Positions 27,206 through 37,261 are shown, counted from the first letter of the stretch. The stretch is 64,000 nucleotides of DNA from Paucibacter sp. Y2R2-4 (GCF_025717535.1 NZ_JAJIRO010000001.1:496001-560000), one strand, 5' to 3'. Made by a program: numbers and translations. Notes: generated by a model not told the origin, from the letters alone.

Positions 27206-27988
27206 TCAGGGCCTACTTTCCTGCAGAAGAGTCAAAACATGTGCCGCAGGAATCGCATAGCTGATGCCTGTTGGATTTGAAATGGCGGTCTCGCGCGCAC
27301 CTTTGATCATCACACTATTGATCACGGCCACCAACTCGCCGGTCTCAGGGTCAAAGACAGGTCCACCACTGTTACCAGGATATGCGGTCGCATCCAGTTG
27401 ATAGATCTGAAAATTGCCACGCCGCAATTGCGCCACCGTTTTCTCAGTCAGATACTGAGAAGTTGGTGGAGGCAACGCCAGCGCTGCGACCGAGGAGATG
27501 ACGCCACGATGGGTGACGTGGGAGTACCCCAAGACTCCACCAATAGGAAAACCCATAAATGCAATGGCCTGGCCTTCTTGTGCTGGAACCTCAGCAATCT
27601 TTAAGGGAGGGATAGCCGGGCCATCCATGCGAAGTAGTGCCAAATCCCTGGAACGATCAAGTGTTACCACGTTCACTTTCCTGAGGTTCCATTGACCTAC
27701 TCCCGACCAGGTCATGACCGCAAGTTGTTGCCCCGGCCCATTAGGCAGGGTTTCTGGCAAGACATGGGCATTGGTAACAAGCTCCAGTCCAGACGAGACT
27801 GCAAATCCAGTCCCTCGAAAAGTAAACCTGGGATTGTCGGTAGCGCCGTAAATACCAACAAGAACCACTGAGGGCTTCAATCGAGCGATTGTTGCCGGCA
27901 AATCAGCGCGGCAATGCGACACAAAAAAGACACAGATCGATAACGCCAATAAAACGGCAAGGGATCGACGCCACTGACCACAATCCAT
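27206..27988 (-). CDS. Secreted trypsin-like (S1) serine protease without PDZ domain
   Basis: A 260-aa protein with a signal peptide (SLAVLLALSICVFFVSHCRA) and an HtrA/chymotrypsin-like catalytic domain. The triad is visible: His in TNAHVLP, Asp in RSRDLALLRM and Ser in YPGNSGGPVF. It ends soon after the catalytic domain, so no PDZ domain is present, unlike DegP/DegS. The frame extends to 28075, but ATG at 27988 puts the signal peptide at the N-terminus and leaves 26 bp after the PilZ-acyltransferase gene. Its target is unknown. Maturation of secreted PEP-CTERM or EPS proteins is only a contextual guess. Confidence 0.85.
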   Translation of the reverse strand: MDCGQWRRSLAVLLALSICVFFVSHCRADLPATIARLKPSVVLVGIYGATDNPRFTFRGTGFAVSSGLELVTNAHVLPETLPNGPGQQLAVMTWSGVGQWNLRKVNVVTLDRSRDLALLRMDGPAIPPLKIAEVPAQEGQAIAFMGFPIGGVLGYSHVTHRGVISSVAALALPPPTSQYLTEKTVAQLRRGNFQIYQLDATAYPGNSGGPVFDPETGELVAVINSVMIKGARETAISNPTGISYAIPAAHVLTLLQESRP

Positions 27989-28014
27989 TTGGCTTCTATG
28001 GCAATGATAGCGAG

Positions 28015-29319
28015 TCAATGCAAAAGATCTCCAGACGTGACCCCGACTTCTAACGCTGCTACACAATCTCGCCAACAGCGATCCGGCTCCTCCAATTTGA
28101 AGCCGAAGAAGAGGTTACCTTCAACATCCTTTCGACGCATCACTTTGACAGAGACAAGAGAGCGCTCTGAGCGACCCAAATCAATTTCCGCATGACCGAT
28201 GGCATCCACTGGAATTTCCAATTTGCACTCGGCTTGAAAGCCACCAAGCGACACCTCAATCACATGTAATACGTAGGCTCGCTCAACTTCAGAACCACTT
28301 GTCTTCAGTTTCACTACACCAGGACATCGAATGGAATACCTCTGATGCTGCCGCAAAGGATGGGAAACCAAAGCAGTTCCTGTCAACATCGGCAACACCG
28401 AACGATACTCTGCCATATTGTAGATTTGCCAAAGCAGCGCCTTATTCCGGTCATCCAGCTCTTCGAATACTTTGCTTTTACGGTTGAAGAAGTGATCAAG
28501 CAATTCAGGCGTCATGACTGGGTCATTGGTCGTGTGATAACGGCGCTGAGGAAGCTGAATATTTGACAATCCCTGCAAAAAGAAATATCGGTGCATGTTC
28601 TTTCTTGGCGGGCGCCCCTTGTAACCCACCTTGAAAAGTTCAGCTGCATGATGCAAATCGAGTGTCGCCCCCACAGCGGGTGCGCCATTCGCAAAGTCAT
28701 ACTTATCGACGGGCATCTCCTGCAGGCGCTCAAAAAACAATAGGGCCTCATAGAGTTCAATCTTGTCGGGATTGACGGCAATCACCAAATGTCGGGTGTC
28801 AAAAAATTCTGTACAGTACTGATGCATAAACTTCATCAGAGGAAAGAGAATGGCGCCACCCGTCTTGCGCATGTCCGGGTGAACGGCCAAAGCAGAAATC
28901 TCGGCAATCTGGCCGCTTTTAGCACGGACCGCTTCCAAATCAAAAATGCGTTGCAAAGGGAAGCCAAAAACACCCTCACGAATCATGGACATCGTTCCTA
29001 CGACTCTACCGTCATACTTGGCACACAAAGTAGTCGTAGTGGGCAAAGCATGATAGGGCGTGATGCGCATACCCGAGGGATCTGGCTTCATAAAGCCACT
29101 GGCTACATAAGCATCATGAAGAATTCGAAAACAGTCCTCCAACTCGGACTTTGTATTCGCAATCTTCAATTCCAAACGATTGGAGGGCTCGGGGTCGCAA
29201 TCGACCATCGACCGATAAAACGAAAAACGAATCGTGCTAGGCAATGAACCCAGCACGCGCCTCAGCAATTGGTGGAAACTCTTTTTGAGGCCTGATCTGC
29301 GCACGGACTTCATCGTCAT
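28015..29319 (-). CDS. FeeM-like N-acyl amino acid synthase fused to a PilZ domain
   Basis: A 434-aa protein. Residues from about 50 to 260 resemble FeeM/autoinducer-synthase-like GNAT enzymes: LKIANTKSELEDCFRILHDAYV, then AEISALAVHPDMRKTGGAILF and HLVIAVNPDKIELYEALLF. Such enzymes join an acyl chain, usually from acyl-ACP, to an amino acid. Residues from about 325 form a PilZ domain with an RxxxR motif (RQHQR) and EVSLGGF in place of D/NxSxxG, so c-di-GMP binding is likely but not certain. ATG at 29319 follows AAGGA. An exosortase-linked acyltransferase family (TIGR03694) is known. I do not recall the PilZ fusion as a standard part of it. Confidence 0.8.
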   Translation of the reverse strand: MTMKSVRRSGLKKSFHQLLRRVLGSLPSTIRFSFYRSMVDCDPEPSNRLELKIANTKSELEDCFRILHDAYVASGFMKPDPSGMRITPYHALPTTTTLCAKYDGRVVGTMSMIREGVFGFPLQRIFDLEAVRAKSGQIAEISALAVHPDMRKTGGAILFPLMKFMHQYCTEFFDTRHLVIAVNPDKIELYEALLFFERLQEMPVDKYDFANGAPAVGATLDLHHAAELFKVGYKGRPPRKNMHRYFFLQGLSNIQLPQRRYHTTNDPVMTPELLDHFFNRKSKVFEELDDRNKALLWQIYNMAEYRSVLPMLTGTALVSHPLRQHQRYSIRCPGVVKLKTSGSEVERAYVLHVIEVSLGGFQAECKLEIPVDAIGHAEIDLGRSERSLVSVKVMRRKDVEGNLFFGFKLEEPDRCWRDCVAALEVGVTSGDLLH

Positions 29320-29404
29320 TATTCCTTTGAATCAAGCTGCCAAACAGCGAGCGAAATTACGTTCGGAATGAAATCCGACGGGCGATGCCGCCTACGCCCT
29401 GAGC

Positions 29405-32209
29405 TTACAGCTTCGCCTGCAAAGCCTTGACTTCGTTTTGAGCGGGGAATTTTTCGCCCAACGCAGCCAAGGTTGACAGCTCACTCGAAGCCTTGCCTCG
29501 TTCACCCGATGCGAGATAGTACTTTGCTAAATGCAACCGGTACCAAGCTCGGTTCGGTGCTGCTGCCAACGCAGCTTTCTGAACATCAATGGCTTTTGCG
29601 AGGTCTCCACCCTCAAAATAGATTTCAGCCAAGGAATCTTTGTAAGACGCATTGGCGGGATCCAATTTCGTGGCTTTCAAAGCCAGCTCCAAGCCCGCCC
29701 CCTTCTTGCGGCGATTTTGAATCAAAGCAAGATTGTTCAGAACTGAGGCGCTGTCCGGACTCATGGCCAGCAGCGCTTCATAGTGCTTTGAAGCCGTCTC
29801 CCAATCTTCTTTCAGAACTGCACGATCGCCCAGGTAGGTGCGGAAAACGCCATCTTTAGGATATTTGTTCGTCCACTGCTGTGCGAATGTTTCAGCTTCC
29901 GGCACCGGGCTACCTGCCAGCAGGGTTTTGTGCAATTTGATCGCCAGCTCAGTCGAGTTCTGTCGATCCAAACCTGCTCGGTAAGCCCGGGCAGCCGTGG
30001 ACCAATCCTTCTGCGTCGCAGCAATGTCTCCCTCGAATGAATAGCCCAGAGACTCGGAAGGGCGATCTTTCTGAACAGACTTGGCCAGTGCAACGGCTTC
30101 CACATTCTTGCCCATTGCCAACTCCAGGCCGATCAGCGCTCGCAATGCCGGCAAGTAATCCTTTTTGACGGTCAAGGCTTTCCTCAAGCTTTGGGCGGCA
30201 GCGGCTTCATCTTTTCTCTCAAGATGAATCTGCGCCAACCGGAAGTGCGGCTCGGGTTGACCAGGCTGAAGTACTGCGATTTTGTTGTAAGTGGAAATGG
30301 CTTGATTCAATTCGCCGAGCTTGAACTGCGCTTGCCCAAGAGCATCCAATAACTCTGCATTGTCGGGAATTTGCGCCAAGCCCAGTTGAGCCCCAGCCAA
30401 GGCGAGCTTTGGCTCATCGGCTTGCAAATATAGGTCAACCAGCGCCAAACGGGGCGCTACAGATCCTGCATTGTTCTTAATCGTTTTCTGCAGCAAATCC
30501 CCCAACTCGTCTTTGCCCGCACCCAATTTAGCTCGCAGCGCCGTCAAGGCCATCGCCACTCGCACATTCTGTGGATTGGCCTCAACGAACTTTTCCAGAC
30601 GGGTCTGTGCCGCTGCGGGCTTGGCCCCTTGCTCATCCAGCGTCGCGAGCGCAAGCACGGAGGGAACAAATCCCGCATCAATTTTCAAAGCCTCTTCAAA
30701 AGACTGACGTGCTGCATCCGATTTGCCGCGCTGCAATTCAATTTGTCCTCGCAAATTGCTGCCGATCGCCGAGTTAGGCTGCTTTTTTTTGATTTGCTCA
30801 ACAGCAGCCAAGGCGCCATCAAAGTCTTTTTTCCGCAAATACACGCCGACCAAGGCCAAGTCACTGGTCACCCCTGCATCACTCAAAGTCAAGGCACTCA
30901 GCTTACTCAAGCCTTGTTCGGTACGACCTCTATCAAACTGAGCCAAAGCCAATGCAGTACGGCTATTGAAGTCAGTCTGATTTAGTTTTGCAGCAGCCTC
31001 ATAAAAAGCTTCGGCCTTAGTCATTTCTCCTTGCATCATGTAAGCCTGAGCCATCAGCACTGAAGTCTCCCAGCTTGGACTGCCGCTGCTTACAAGTGGC
31101 AGGAGAGCCTTGATGGCCTTCGACGAATCGCCCATACTCAAATAGGTCTGGGCCAGTGTAAAACGCACTTGTGCGTTATCCGGCATCATTTGCACCGCGC
31201 GGCCCAATTTTGCTTCGGCACGGACCAAGGCTCCAGACTTCAAATCAATAACACCACCAAGGTGCAAGACCTGTGGATTTTCTGGAGCAACCTTTAACAA
31301 TTGCTGCGTCAGTTCTCCCGCAGATCTAAAGTCATCGCGCTGAACGGCCAACATGGCACCAAACCATTTAACATCGGGTCGCGAAGGCGCTGCGGCTTTG
31401 AATTCAGCCAACTGCTTCTCAACACTTTTCAGATCCTTGTCCTGCAAATACATATTCAGAACTGCAGTATGGGCGCCATAGTTGAGCCGGTCGAGCTTGA
31501 TAGCTTCTTTATAGGCCTCAGCCGCTTCTTTCCGCTTGCCGGAAACCAACAGCAAATCACCTTTCAGTCGAGATGCTTCACTGTTTGCAGGCTGGCTCTT
31601 CTGCACTTTTTCCAGCAAGTCCGATGCCCCAACAAAGTCTTTGTTGGTCGCCAATAGCCTAATTTGAGCCAGCTGCGCTTGCGCTGAGTTGGGCGCGACC
31701 GCAAGTGCGGCATCTACCGCTTTTTTCGCCTCTATCGCCTGACCTGTCGACATTTGGGCAGCCGCAATAATGGACAAAAGTTCGGCTTGCGGCCCAGCCT
31801 CAGTTAATTTAACCGAAGCAAACTGCTCAATCACTTTTTCCGCTGGGCCCTTTGCGTACATAGCTTTCGCGAGCAGCGGGACCACCTGATCCTGAGAATA
31901 GCCAAGCTCTTGAGCCTTTTGCAGTTCAACCACCGCCCCGACATAATCTCCAGAATCAAACAGCAATTCGCCCAGCAAAAAGCGAGCTTCAGCCAGGCCT
32001 GGACTCTTTTGCAGCGCACTTTTCAATTCGATCAGCGCCGATTTTTTATCATTGGCTTGTACATGCTTTCGAGCCGAAGCCACCAACTCGCCGGCACTGT
32101 CGCCCATGCATGCGCTGAGTAGAAAACCTGTGCTAACGGCCAAAACAAAGGACGAGATCTTGGCAACGGGGAAGCGCATAGCATTCGACTGCGAAATACC
32201 TTGAGTCAT
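29405..32209 (-). CDS. prsT: PEP-CTERM system TPR-repeat lipoprotein PrsT
   Basis: A 934-aa lipoprotein. After a signal sequence the lipobox LLSAC is at about residues 31-35, then many tetratricopeptide repeats fill the chain to the end (for example AEARFLLGELLFDSGDYVGAVVELQKA). This is the architecture of PrsT (TIGR02917), always linked to exosortase A and thought to scaffold the export machinery. The start overlaps the prsR stop as ATGA. A second ATG at 32179 is possible. It should sit in the periplasm on the outer or inner membrane. Confidence 0.93.
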   Translation of the reverse strand: MTQGISQSNAMRFPVAKISSFVLAVSTGFLLSACMGDSAGELVASARKHVQANDKKSALIELKSALQKSPGLAEARFLLGELLFDSGDYVGAVVELQKAQELGYSQDQVVPLLAKAMYAKGPAEKVIEQFASVKLTEAGPQAELLSIIAAAQMSTGQAIEAKKAVDAALAVAPNSAQAQLAQIRLLATNKDFVGASDLLEKVQKSQPANSEASRLKGDLLLVSGKRKEAAEAYKEAIKLDRLNYGAHTAVLNMYLQDKDLKSVEKQLAEFKAAAPSRPDVKWFGAMLAVQRDDFRSAGELTQQLLKVAPENPQVLHLGGVIDLKSGALVRAEAKLGRAVQMMPDNAQVRFTLAQTYLSMGDSSKAIKALLPLVSSGSPSWETSVLMAQAYMMQGEMTKAEAFYEAAAKLNQTDFNSRTALALAQFDRGRTEQGLSKLSALTLSDAGVTSDLALVGVYLRKKDFDGALAAVEQIKKKQPNSAIGSNLRGQIELQRGKSDAARQSFEEALKIDAGFVPSVLALATLDEQGAKPAAAQTRLEKFVEANPQNVRVAMALTALRAKLGAGKDELGDLLQKTIKNNAGSVAPRLALVDLYLQADEPKLALAGAQLGLAQIPDNAELLDALGQAQFKLGELNQAISTYNKIAVLQPGQPEPHFRLAQIHLERKDEAAAAQSLRKALTVKKDYLPALRALIGLELAMGKNVEAVALAKSVQKDRPSESLGYSFEGDIAATQKDWSTAARAYRAGLDRQNSTELAIKLHKTLLAGSPVPEAETFAQQWTNKYPKDGVFRTYLGDRAVLKEDWETASKHYEALLAMSPDSASVLNNLALIQNRRKKGAGLELALKATKLDPANASYKDSLAEIYFEGGDLAKAIDVQKAALAAAPNRAWYRLHLAKYYLASGERGKASSELSTLAALGEKFPAQNEVKALQAKL

Positions 32210-33591
32210 TTAATCTCCAACTTGTTCATCAAATCATACAAAGTGGGTCGACTGACGCCGAGCAACTCAGCAGCCTTCGCCACATTGCCGTCGACTCGGG
32301 ACATCGCCGTCAGTACAGCTTGTCGTTCAGCGCGTTCTCGAATCACACGTAAGTCCAAAGTCTCATCGACTGAATCTTCTTCACGATCGGGATCCAACAA
32401 ACCAAGATCGATACTGGTTAATCGTTCACCATCGGCCATGATGAAGGCACGTTTGATGCGGTTTTGCAACTCCCGCACGTTTCCTGGCCAGTTGTAAGAT
32501 TCAAGAGCACGCATCGCATCGGGACTGAAACCCAGCGGCTTGCGTCTTTGATCGGCCGCCAATTGTTTGACGAACGCATTGGCCAAGAGGACAGGGTCGC
32601 CCACTCGATCACGTAATGGCGGAATATCAACCACAATTTCCGCCAATCTAAAATACAAGTCCTCCCGGAAACCTCCCGCAGCAATTTGCTCCTGCAAATC
32701 ACGATGGGTGGCCCCTACGACGCGGACGTCTACGGGAATTTCTTGCCGTCCGCCCACTCGCTCGATCACCCGCTCCTGCAAAAAGCGAAGCAACTTGGCT
32801 TGCAAGGGAAGCGGCAAATCTCCGATTTCATCGAGCATCAAGGTGCCGCCGTGAGCAACCTCCAAACGTCCAATTGTTGTCTTTGTCGCGCCTGTAAAGG
32901 CACCTTTTTCATAACCAAACAACTCGCTTTCTAGCAGGTTCTCTGGGATAGCGGCGCAGTTAATCGCAACGAATCGGCCCTTACGTTTTGAGGCCGCATG
33001 CAGACCTTGGGCAAGCACCTCCTTGCCCGTACCACTCTCCCCAAGCAAAAGCACAGTCAAGTCACTCGAAGCAACACGCTCGATGGTCCTACATATTCGC
33101 TGCATTCCGCCGTCACGTGTGATCAGTCCATCAAACACGTCCAGGCGATTGGCATTCAACAGTCGCTGATTTTCTTCCTGCAACTCATAGAGTCGAAAAG
33201 CACGCTCTACGGTCAACGACAACAAATCGGGGTCAACCGGCTTGGCCCAAAAATCATATGCGCCCATTTGAATTGCACGCAAAGCATTGTCGTGATCATT
33301 CTGACCGGTCAGTACAATTACTTTAGCGGAAGGATTCAATTCAAGTATCTTTTCAAGGCACTTGAAACCCTCAGCGACAGAATCCTGATCTGGCGGCAAC
33401 CCCAAATCCATGGTAACAACTGCCGGATTGTGTTTGCGGAACTGCAACAACGCACTCGGAACGTCATCCGCAACCACAGACTCGAACCGGTCCAACGACC
33501 ATTTCAACTGCTTTTGCAAGGCTAGATCGTCTTCAACGATCAGCATCAATTGACGCGGATCCGGCGCTGTTTCATTATTAGTGATTGCCAT
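32206..33591 (-). CDS. prsR: PEP-CTERM-box response regulator PrsR (sigma54 activator)
   Basis: A 461-aa NtrC-type regulator. It has a receiver domain with the phosphoacceptor Asp in VVTMDLGLPP, an AAA+ domain with Walker A GESGTGKEVLAQ, the sigma54-contact motif GAFTGA and Walker B GGTLMLDEIGDLPL, and a Fis-type helix-turn-helix ending GVSRPTLYDLMNKLEI. It should activate RpoN promoters such as the one before the PEP-CTERM gene. It lies 9 bp after prsK, its cognate kinase, and is coupled to prsT. Confidence 0.95.
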   Translation of the reverse strand: MAITNNETAPDPRQLMLIVEDDLALQKQLKWSLDRFESVVADDVPSALLQFRKHNPAVVTMDLGLPPDQDSVAEGFKCLEKILELNPSAKVIVLTGQNDHDNALRAIQMGAYDFWAKPVDPDLLSLTVERAFRLYELQEENQRLLNANRLDVFDGLITRDGGMQRICRTIERVASSDLTVLLLGESGTGKEVLAQGLHAASKRKGRFVAINCAAIPENLLESELFGYEKGAFTGATKTTIGRLEVAHGGTLMLDEIGDLPLPLQAKLLRFLQERVIERVGGRQEIPVDVRVVGATHRDLQEQIAAGGFREDLYFRLAEIVVDIPPLRDRVGDPVLLANAFVKQLAADQRRKPLGFSPDAMRALESYNWPGNVRELQNRIKRAFIMADGERLTSIDLGLLDPDREEDSVDETLDLRVIRERAERQAVLTAMSRVDGNVAKAAELLGVSRPTLYDLMNKLEIK

Positions 33592-33600
33592 TTATATTTA

Positions 33601-35724
33601 TCAATTTTTTGCATGAAATAGCGGCAACAATATAGTCACAACCGTCCCAATATTCAGCTGACTATCAACCTTGATTGAGCCGCCAAGTTCCTTCAAGTAT
33701 TGGTAGCTTTCATAAGCTCCAATCCCCATCCCTGAATCTTTTGTCGTCTGAAAAGGTCTAAACAGCTTTTGACGAATGAACTCCTCTGTCATGCCACAGC
33801 CTCGATCGGTGATCACAACACGAGCCGAACTCCCGGCTTGATCCAAGGCAAGCATGACAGAGTCTCGAGCATCCGAGGCATCAAATGCGTTTTGCACAAC
33901 ATGGCCAAGTACTCGCTCGATCCGTTCGTCATGACCGCGCGTGCTGACTTTGGATTCAATGTTCAATTCAAGCGTTCGCCCCTTGCTCAACGCGGCAGCT
34001 GCAAGCCTCTTCACAATTACCTCTAGGTCGACACCGCTAGACAAGCCATGAGGCTTCTCCCCCTCGCGAAGTTGCAACATCAATTGGCGCATCTTCTCGA
34101 GCGAATTTTCCACAGTATCCAGCATATCCTGCTGAAATTCAGGGTTATCTTTTAAGCGCTTGGCATTCTTCATCATCAGTGAGAGTTGAGTCACGATGTT
34201 CTTCAAATCGTGAACAACAAAGGCCGACATGCGGTTGAAAGCATCGAACTTCTTTGATTCAAGCAGGGCTTCGGTTGCTTGCATTTGCGCCAGATAGCTA
34301 GATGCTTGTCTGCTAGCAGTCTTTAGCAGATCTCGCACCTCCCAGTCCAATTCAATGGCGGCTCGCGGCCGCCCAAGAAGGACAAAGCCCAAGAGTTTTT
34401 CTCCGACTAGCAGAGGCACCAGCCAACAAGAACGTACATCCTCTAGCAACCAAGCTGGAGTGTGAAGCTCCCTGTATTCAGGGGCGCCTTGCCTGAGACG
34501 CTCCAAGTCAATAATCCAGGTTCGCGCCTGCAAAAATTCGAAGAACTCTAAGTTTGCGGGTACAGGCTCATCCAGAAAAGGGGAATTCCAGCGAGCAGCT
34601 TGTGAATAAACAGCAGCATCACCCTGCTGCATCCACAGCGCTCCTGAGGGGCTCTCCACCAAATTGGCCAATGCCCGAATGACAGTCTCACCCATCATCT
34701 GCGGTGAGTTATTTGACGATAAGGTCGCGGTAAAACGAAGCCATTCTTCTCGATAGTCATAGCGGTAACTGAAGAAGTTTTTACCGATATAGACCTTCAA
34801 CTGCGACCGCAAGGCTCCTGATAAAACCAAGATCGCCAAACCAAGCAGGGCCAGAAAAACCAGTGCCAACTGAAGTGCCCGTCCCCATTCACCACCGGTG
34901 TAACGGACGTAGTATCCGATCGCCGATATAAGCAATAGATACAAGCCGACTAGCAGCAATGTGGCTGAATGGAAAACTGCCGCACGAGAAACGTGGAGCT
35001 TCTCTAACCAGTCCGTACGCCTTCTCGAAGCCAAAAATAGCAGAGGCAAGGCTGAACAATGAGCCAGCGAGCGAACACTTAGCGCGTCGCCATCAAATTC
35101 CCGAAATAGGGCTGCTTGCGAAAAAACGAAAAGGTCGAAGGCAAACAATGCGCCGAGACCGAGGCACACCGGCTTGGCGTTCCAACGTGCGTCCGCAGAG
35201 GAATTCCGGAGCAACTGTTCTACCAGAATCAAGCCAACGACTGCCAGGCCTAAAGCAGTGAATGAAGAAGGGCGAAGCAAATCGACTGCAACTTCAGCCT
35301 TGGACTCACGCAAAATGAGCATCAAAAGCGCGCTGCCGAGTGAGGCGTAGGCCAAGTCAGCGAAACGAGGTTGAGCGCTCGTTCCATTCTGCTCGCTGTC
35401 GACTTTAGGTCGAAGCAAAAGCAAAAGAAATCCGAACCACAACGCATAGCGCAGCAAATCTGCAGCCGGAATCATCCATGCAAGCGTGGCTGCAGGGAGA
35501 AGCCTCAAGCCAGACGCGATACCGAGTCCCGCCCAAGCCGCCGTGCCAACTAGCGCGGCGGCAAATACATAGGAGAGCCCATTCGCGGGCGCGGACTTTC
35601 GCCACCAGACGCGATAAGCGAAATACAGGGCAAACGCCGCATATAAGCAGAGCGCGAGCCCGTCACCCAAGAAAGCAAGATTCAAGACGCCAAATTCCAT
35701 GGTGTATTGAACCATGCCAAGCAT
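33601..35724 (-). CDS. prsK: XrtA/PEP-CTERM system histidine kinase PrsK
   Basis: A 707-aa sensor kinase. About ten N-terminal membrane helices (residues 10-300) are followed by a GAF-like region, a phosphoacceptor His in FVVHDLKNIVTQLSL and a HATPase domain with ITDRGCGMTEEFIRQ and GMGIGAYESYQYL. The HATPase ends at the C-terminus and there is no receiver domain. The start is uncertain among ATGs at 35724, 35715 and 35700, and none has a clear ribosome-binding site. It signals to PrsR, encoded 9 bp downstream. The signal sensed is not known. Confidence 0.92.
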   Translation of the reverse strand: MLGMVQYTMEFGVLNLAFLGDGLALCLYAAFALYFAYRVWWRKSAPANGLSYVFAAALVGTAAWAGLGIASGLRLLPAATLAWMIPAADLLRYALWFGFLLLLLRPKVDSEQNGTSAQPRFADLAYASLGSALLMLILRESKAEVAVDLLRPSSFTALGLAVVGLILVEQLLRNSSADARWNAKPVCLGLGALFAFDLFVFSQAALFREFDGDALSVRSLAHCSALPLLFLASRRRTDWLEKLHVSRAAVFHSATLLLVGLYLLLISAIGYYVRYTGGEWGRALQLALVFLALLGLAILVLSGALRSQLKVYIGKNFFSYRYDYREEWLRFTATLSSNNSPQMMGETVIRALANLVESPSGALWMQQGDAAVYSQAARWNSPFLDEPVPANLEFFEFLQARTWIIDLERLRQGAPEYRELHTPAWLLEDVRSCWLVPLLVGEKLLGFVLLGRPRAAIELDWEVRDLLKTASRQASSYLAQMQATEALLESKKFDAFNRMSAFVVHDLKNIVTQLSLMMKNAKRLKDNPEFQQDMLDTVENSLEKMRQLMLQLREGEKPHGLSSGVDLEVIVKRLAAAALSKGRTLELNIESKVSTRGHDERIERVLGHVVQNAFDASDARDSVMLALDQAGSSARVVITDRGCGMTEEFIRQKLFRPFQTTKDSGMGIGAYESYQYLKELGGSIKVDSQLNIGTVVTILLPLFHAKN

Positions 35725-35764
35725 GGGGAAAGAATCGGCAAATGCGCCGATTCAACCTAGAACT

Positions 35765-37147
35765 TCAACGAGCGCCCTTACCTGTCAGCACAACCGCCAC
35801 CGTTTCCAACATGATCAACATATCCAAAAACAGCGAGTTGTTCTTCACATAATAGAGATCGTATTGCAACTTCTCGATCGAATCCTCGACCGTGGAGCCA
35901 TATTCATACCGCACTTGCGCCCAACCCGTAACCCCAGGCTTGACGCTATGCCGAACCGCAAAGTAGGGGATCTTGTTGATCAAATCATCAACGAAGAACT
36001 GCCGCTCAGGACGAGGTCCGACCAAGCTCATCTCACCACGCAGGACGTTCAAAAGTTGTGGCAACTCATCAATCCGCACCTTTCGAATAAACCGTCCAAC
36101 TTTGGTAACCCGGTCATCATTGACTGTCGCCCAGCGAGGCTTCCCGTCTTTCTCTGCGTCCGTCCTCATACTGCGGAACTTGATCACCTGAAAGGGGGCG
36201 CCATTCAGTCCCACACGCTCTTGCCGGTAGAACACTGGACCCGCCGATTCCAGCTTGATCATTAGCGCAGTGACTGCCATGACCGGCAAAGACACCAGAA
36301 AAATAGCTGCGGCAAAAACGATATCGAATAGGCGTTTGAAAGCTGTGCGGACCACGCCCTGGTTAAATCCGTCGCCGAAGACAAGCCAACCCGCATTGAC
36401 ATGGCTGATCTTGATCTGCGCCAGGGTCTTTTCGAAATGCGTAGCGATATCGACAACACGGATCCCGTAAAGCTTGCAATCCAGCAGCTGTCGCAAGGGC
36501 ATGCTGCCGCCACGACGCTCAGACAAGGCCACGACGATTTCATCCACACCCAAGCTCTTGGCCGTCTCTGTCAAAGTGCCGCGGGACGCAATGATCTCCG
36601 CCTGCGGGACTTCTTGTTGCTCTTCGTTCGGACCAGGCAAATAGCCGACGATCAAGGCATGAGGATCTGCTGCGCGCAAGGTCTCCCCCACAGTCTTCGC
36701 AACTGAGCCTGAGCCGAAAATCAGGATTCGAGTCCGAAGACGAGACTGGGCGCCTGCATGGGCGGCGTAGACACGATGCACCATGACGGCGGCAACAGCG
36801 GCCATGGCGACCAAAGTGATCAATTCGCGATGGTTTGCATTGACTGGAAGCAAACTAAAGATTGCGTAAGCCAAAGGCAGGCCGAACAGCAAACCCAACA
36901 AAGCGCGAGCGCAGGATTCAGTGATGGAACGGTTGTGCACATGTTGGTACAAGCCGCTGGCCGAGTTGATGACAAACATGCAACCAGCCAAAGAAAGGCC
37001 ATGGGAAGCCACAAAGGGCATCACCGAGGATGCGGACTCCCCTTGACTCAACACGACCGCAACAACTGCAAAGAGGATCAAGCCCAGGTCGAACAAGACG
37101 TGGAGCAGGGTCTGCTTATGCAAATAGTGGCTGAAAATTCTGACCAT
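35765..37147 (-). CDS. XrtA-type polyprenyl-phosphate sugar-1-phosphate transferase
   Basis: A 460-aa WbaP/EpsB-like enzyme. Five N-terminal hydrophobic helices and a CoA-binding-like domain precede the bacterial sugar transferase domain, with FDIVFAAAIFLVSLPVMAV and the catalytic DxE-containing region (KFRSMRTDAEKDGKPRW, RIDELPQLLNVLRGEMSLVGPRPE). It transfers a sugar phosphate to undecaprenyl phosphate and so starts repeat-unit assembly. ATG at 37147 is chosen over 37162 because GGGGA lies 6 bp upstream. It belongs to the TIGR03013 exosortase A-linked group and leads the prsK-prsR-prsT operon. Confidence 0.92.
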   Translation of the reverse strand: MVRIFSHYLHKQTLLHVLFDLGLILFAVVAVVLSQGESASSVMPFVASHGLSLAGCMFVINSASGLYQHVHNRSITESCARALLGLLFGLPLAYAIFSLLPVNANHRELITLVAMAAVAAVMVHRVYAAHAGAQSRLRTRILIFGSGSVAKTVGETLRAADPHALIVGYLPGPNEEQQEVPQAEIIASRGTLTETAKSLGVDEIVVALSERRGGSMPLRQLLDCKLYGIRVVDIATHFEKTLAQIKISHVNAGWLVFGDGFNQGVVRTAFKRLFDIVFAAAIFLVSLPVMAVTALMIKLESAGPVFYRQERVGLNGAPFQVIKFRSMRTDAEKDGKPRWATVNDDRVTKVGRFIRKVRIDELPQLLNVLRGEMSLVGPRPERQFFVDDLINKIPYFAVRHSVKPGVTGWAQVRYEYGSTVEDSIEKLQYDLYYVKNNSLFLDMLIMLETVAVVLTGKGAR

Positions 37148-37261
37148 TTTTTCCCCGATCACTAAGACTTATTTCACTGCGCAAATGCGGTTTGAGCTGC
37201 TCATGGATTCTTGATTTGCAGAGTTGCCTTGAACTGCAAAGACATGCGCCAACCAACACCA

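Noticed and set aside
37236-37251. A sigma54-like box (TGGC...TTGC on the minus strand) before the sugar transferase gene.
   Set aside because: The GG and GC are 11 bp apart instead of the strict 10, so I do not call it a promoter.
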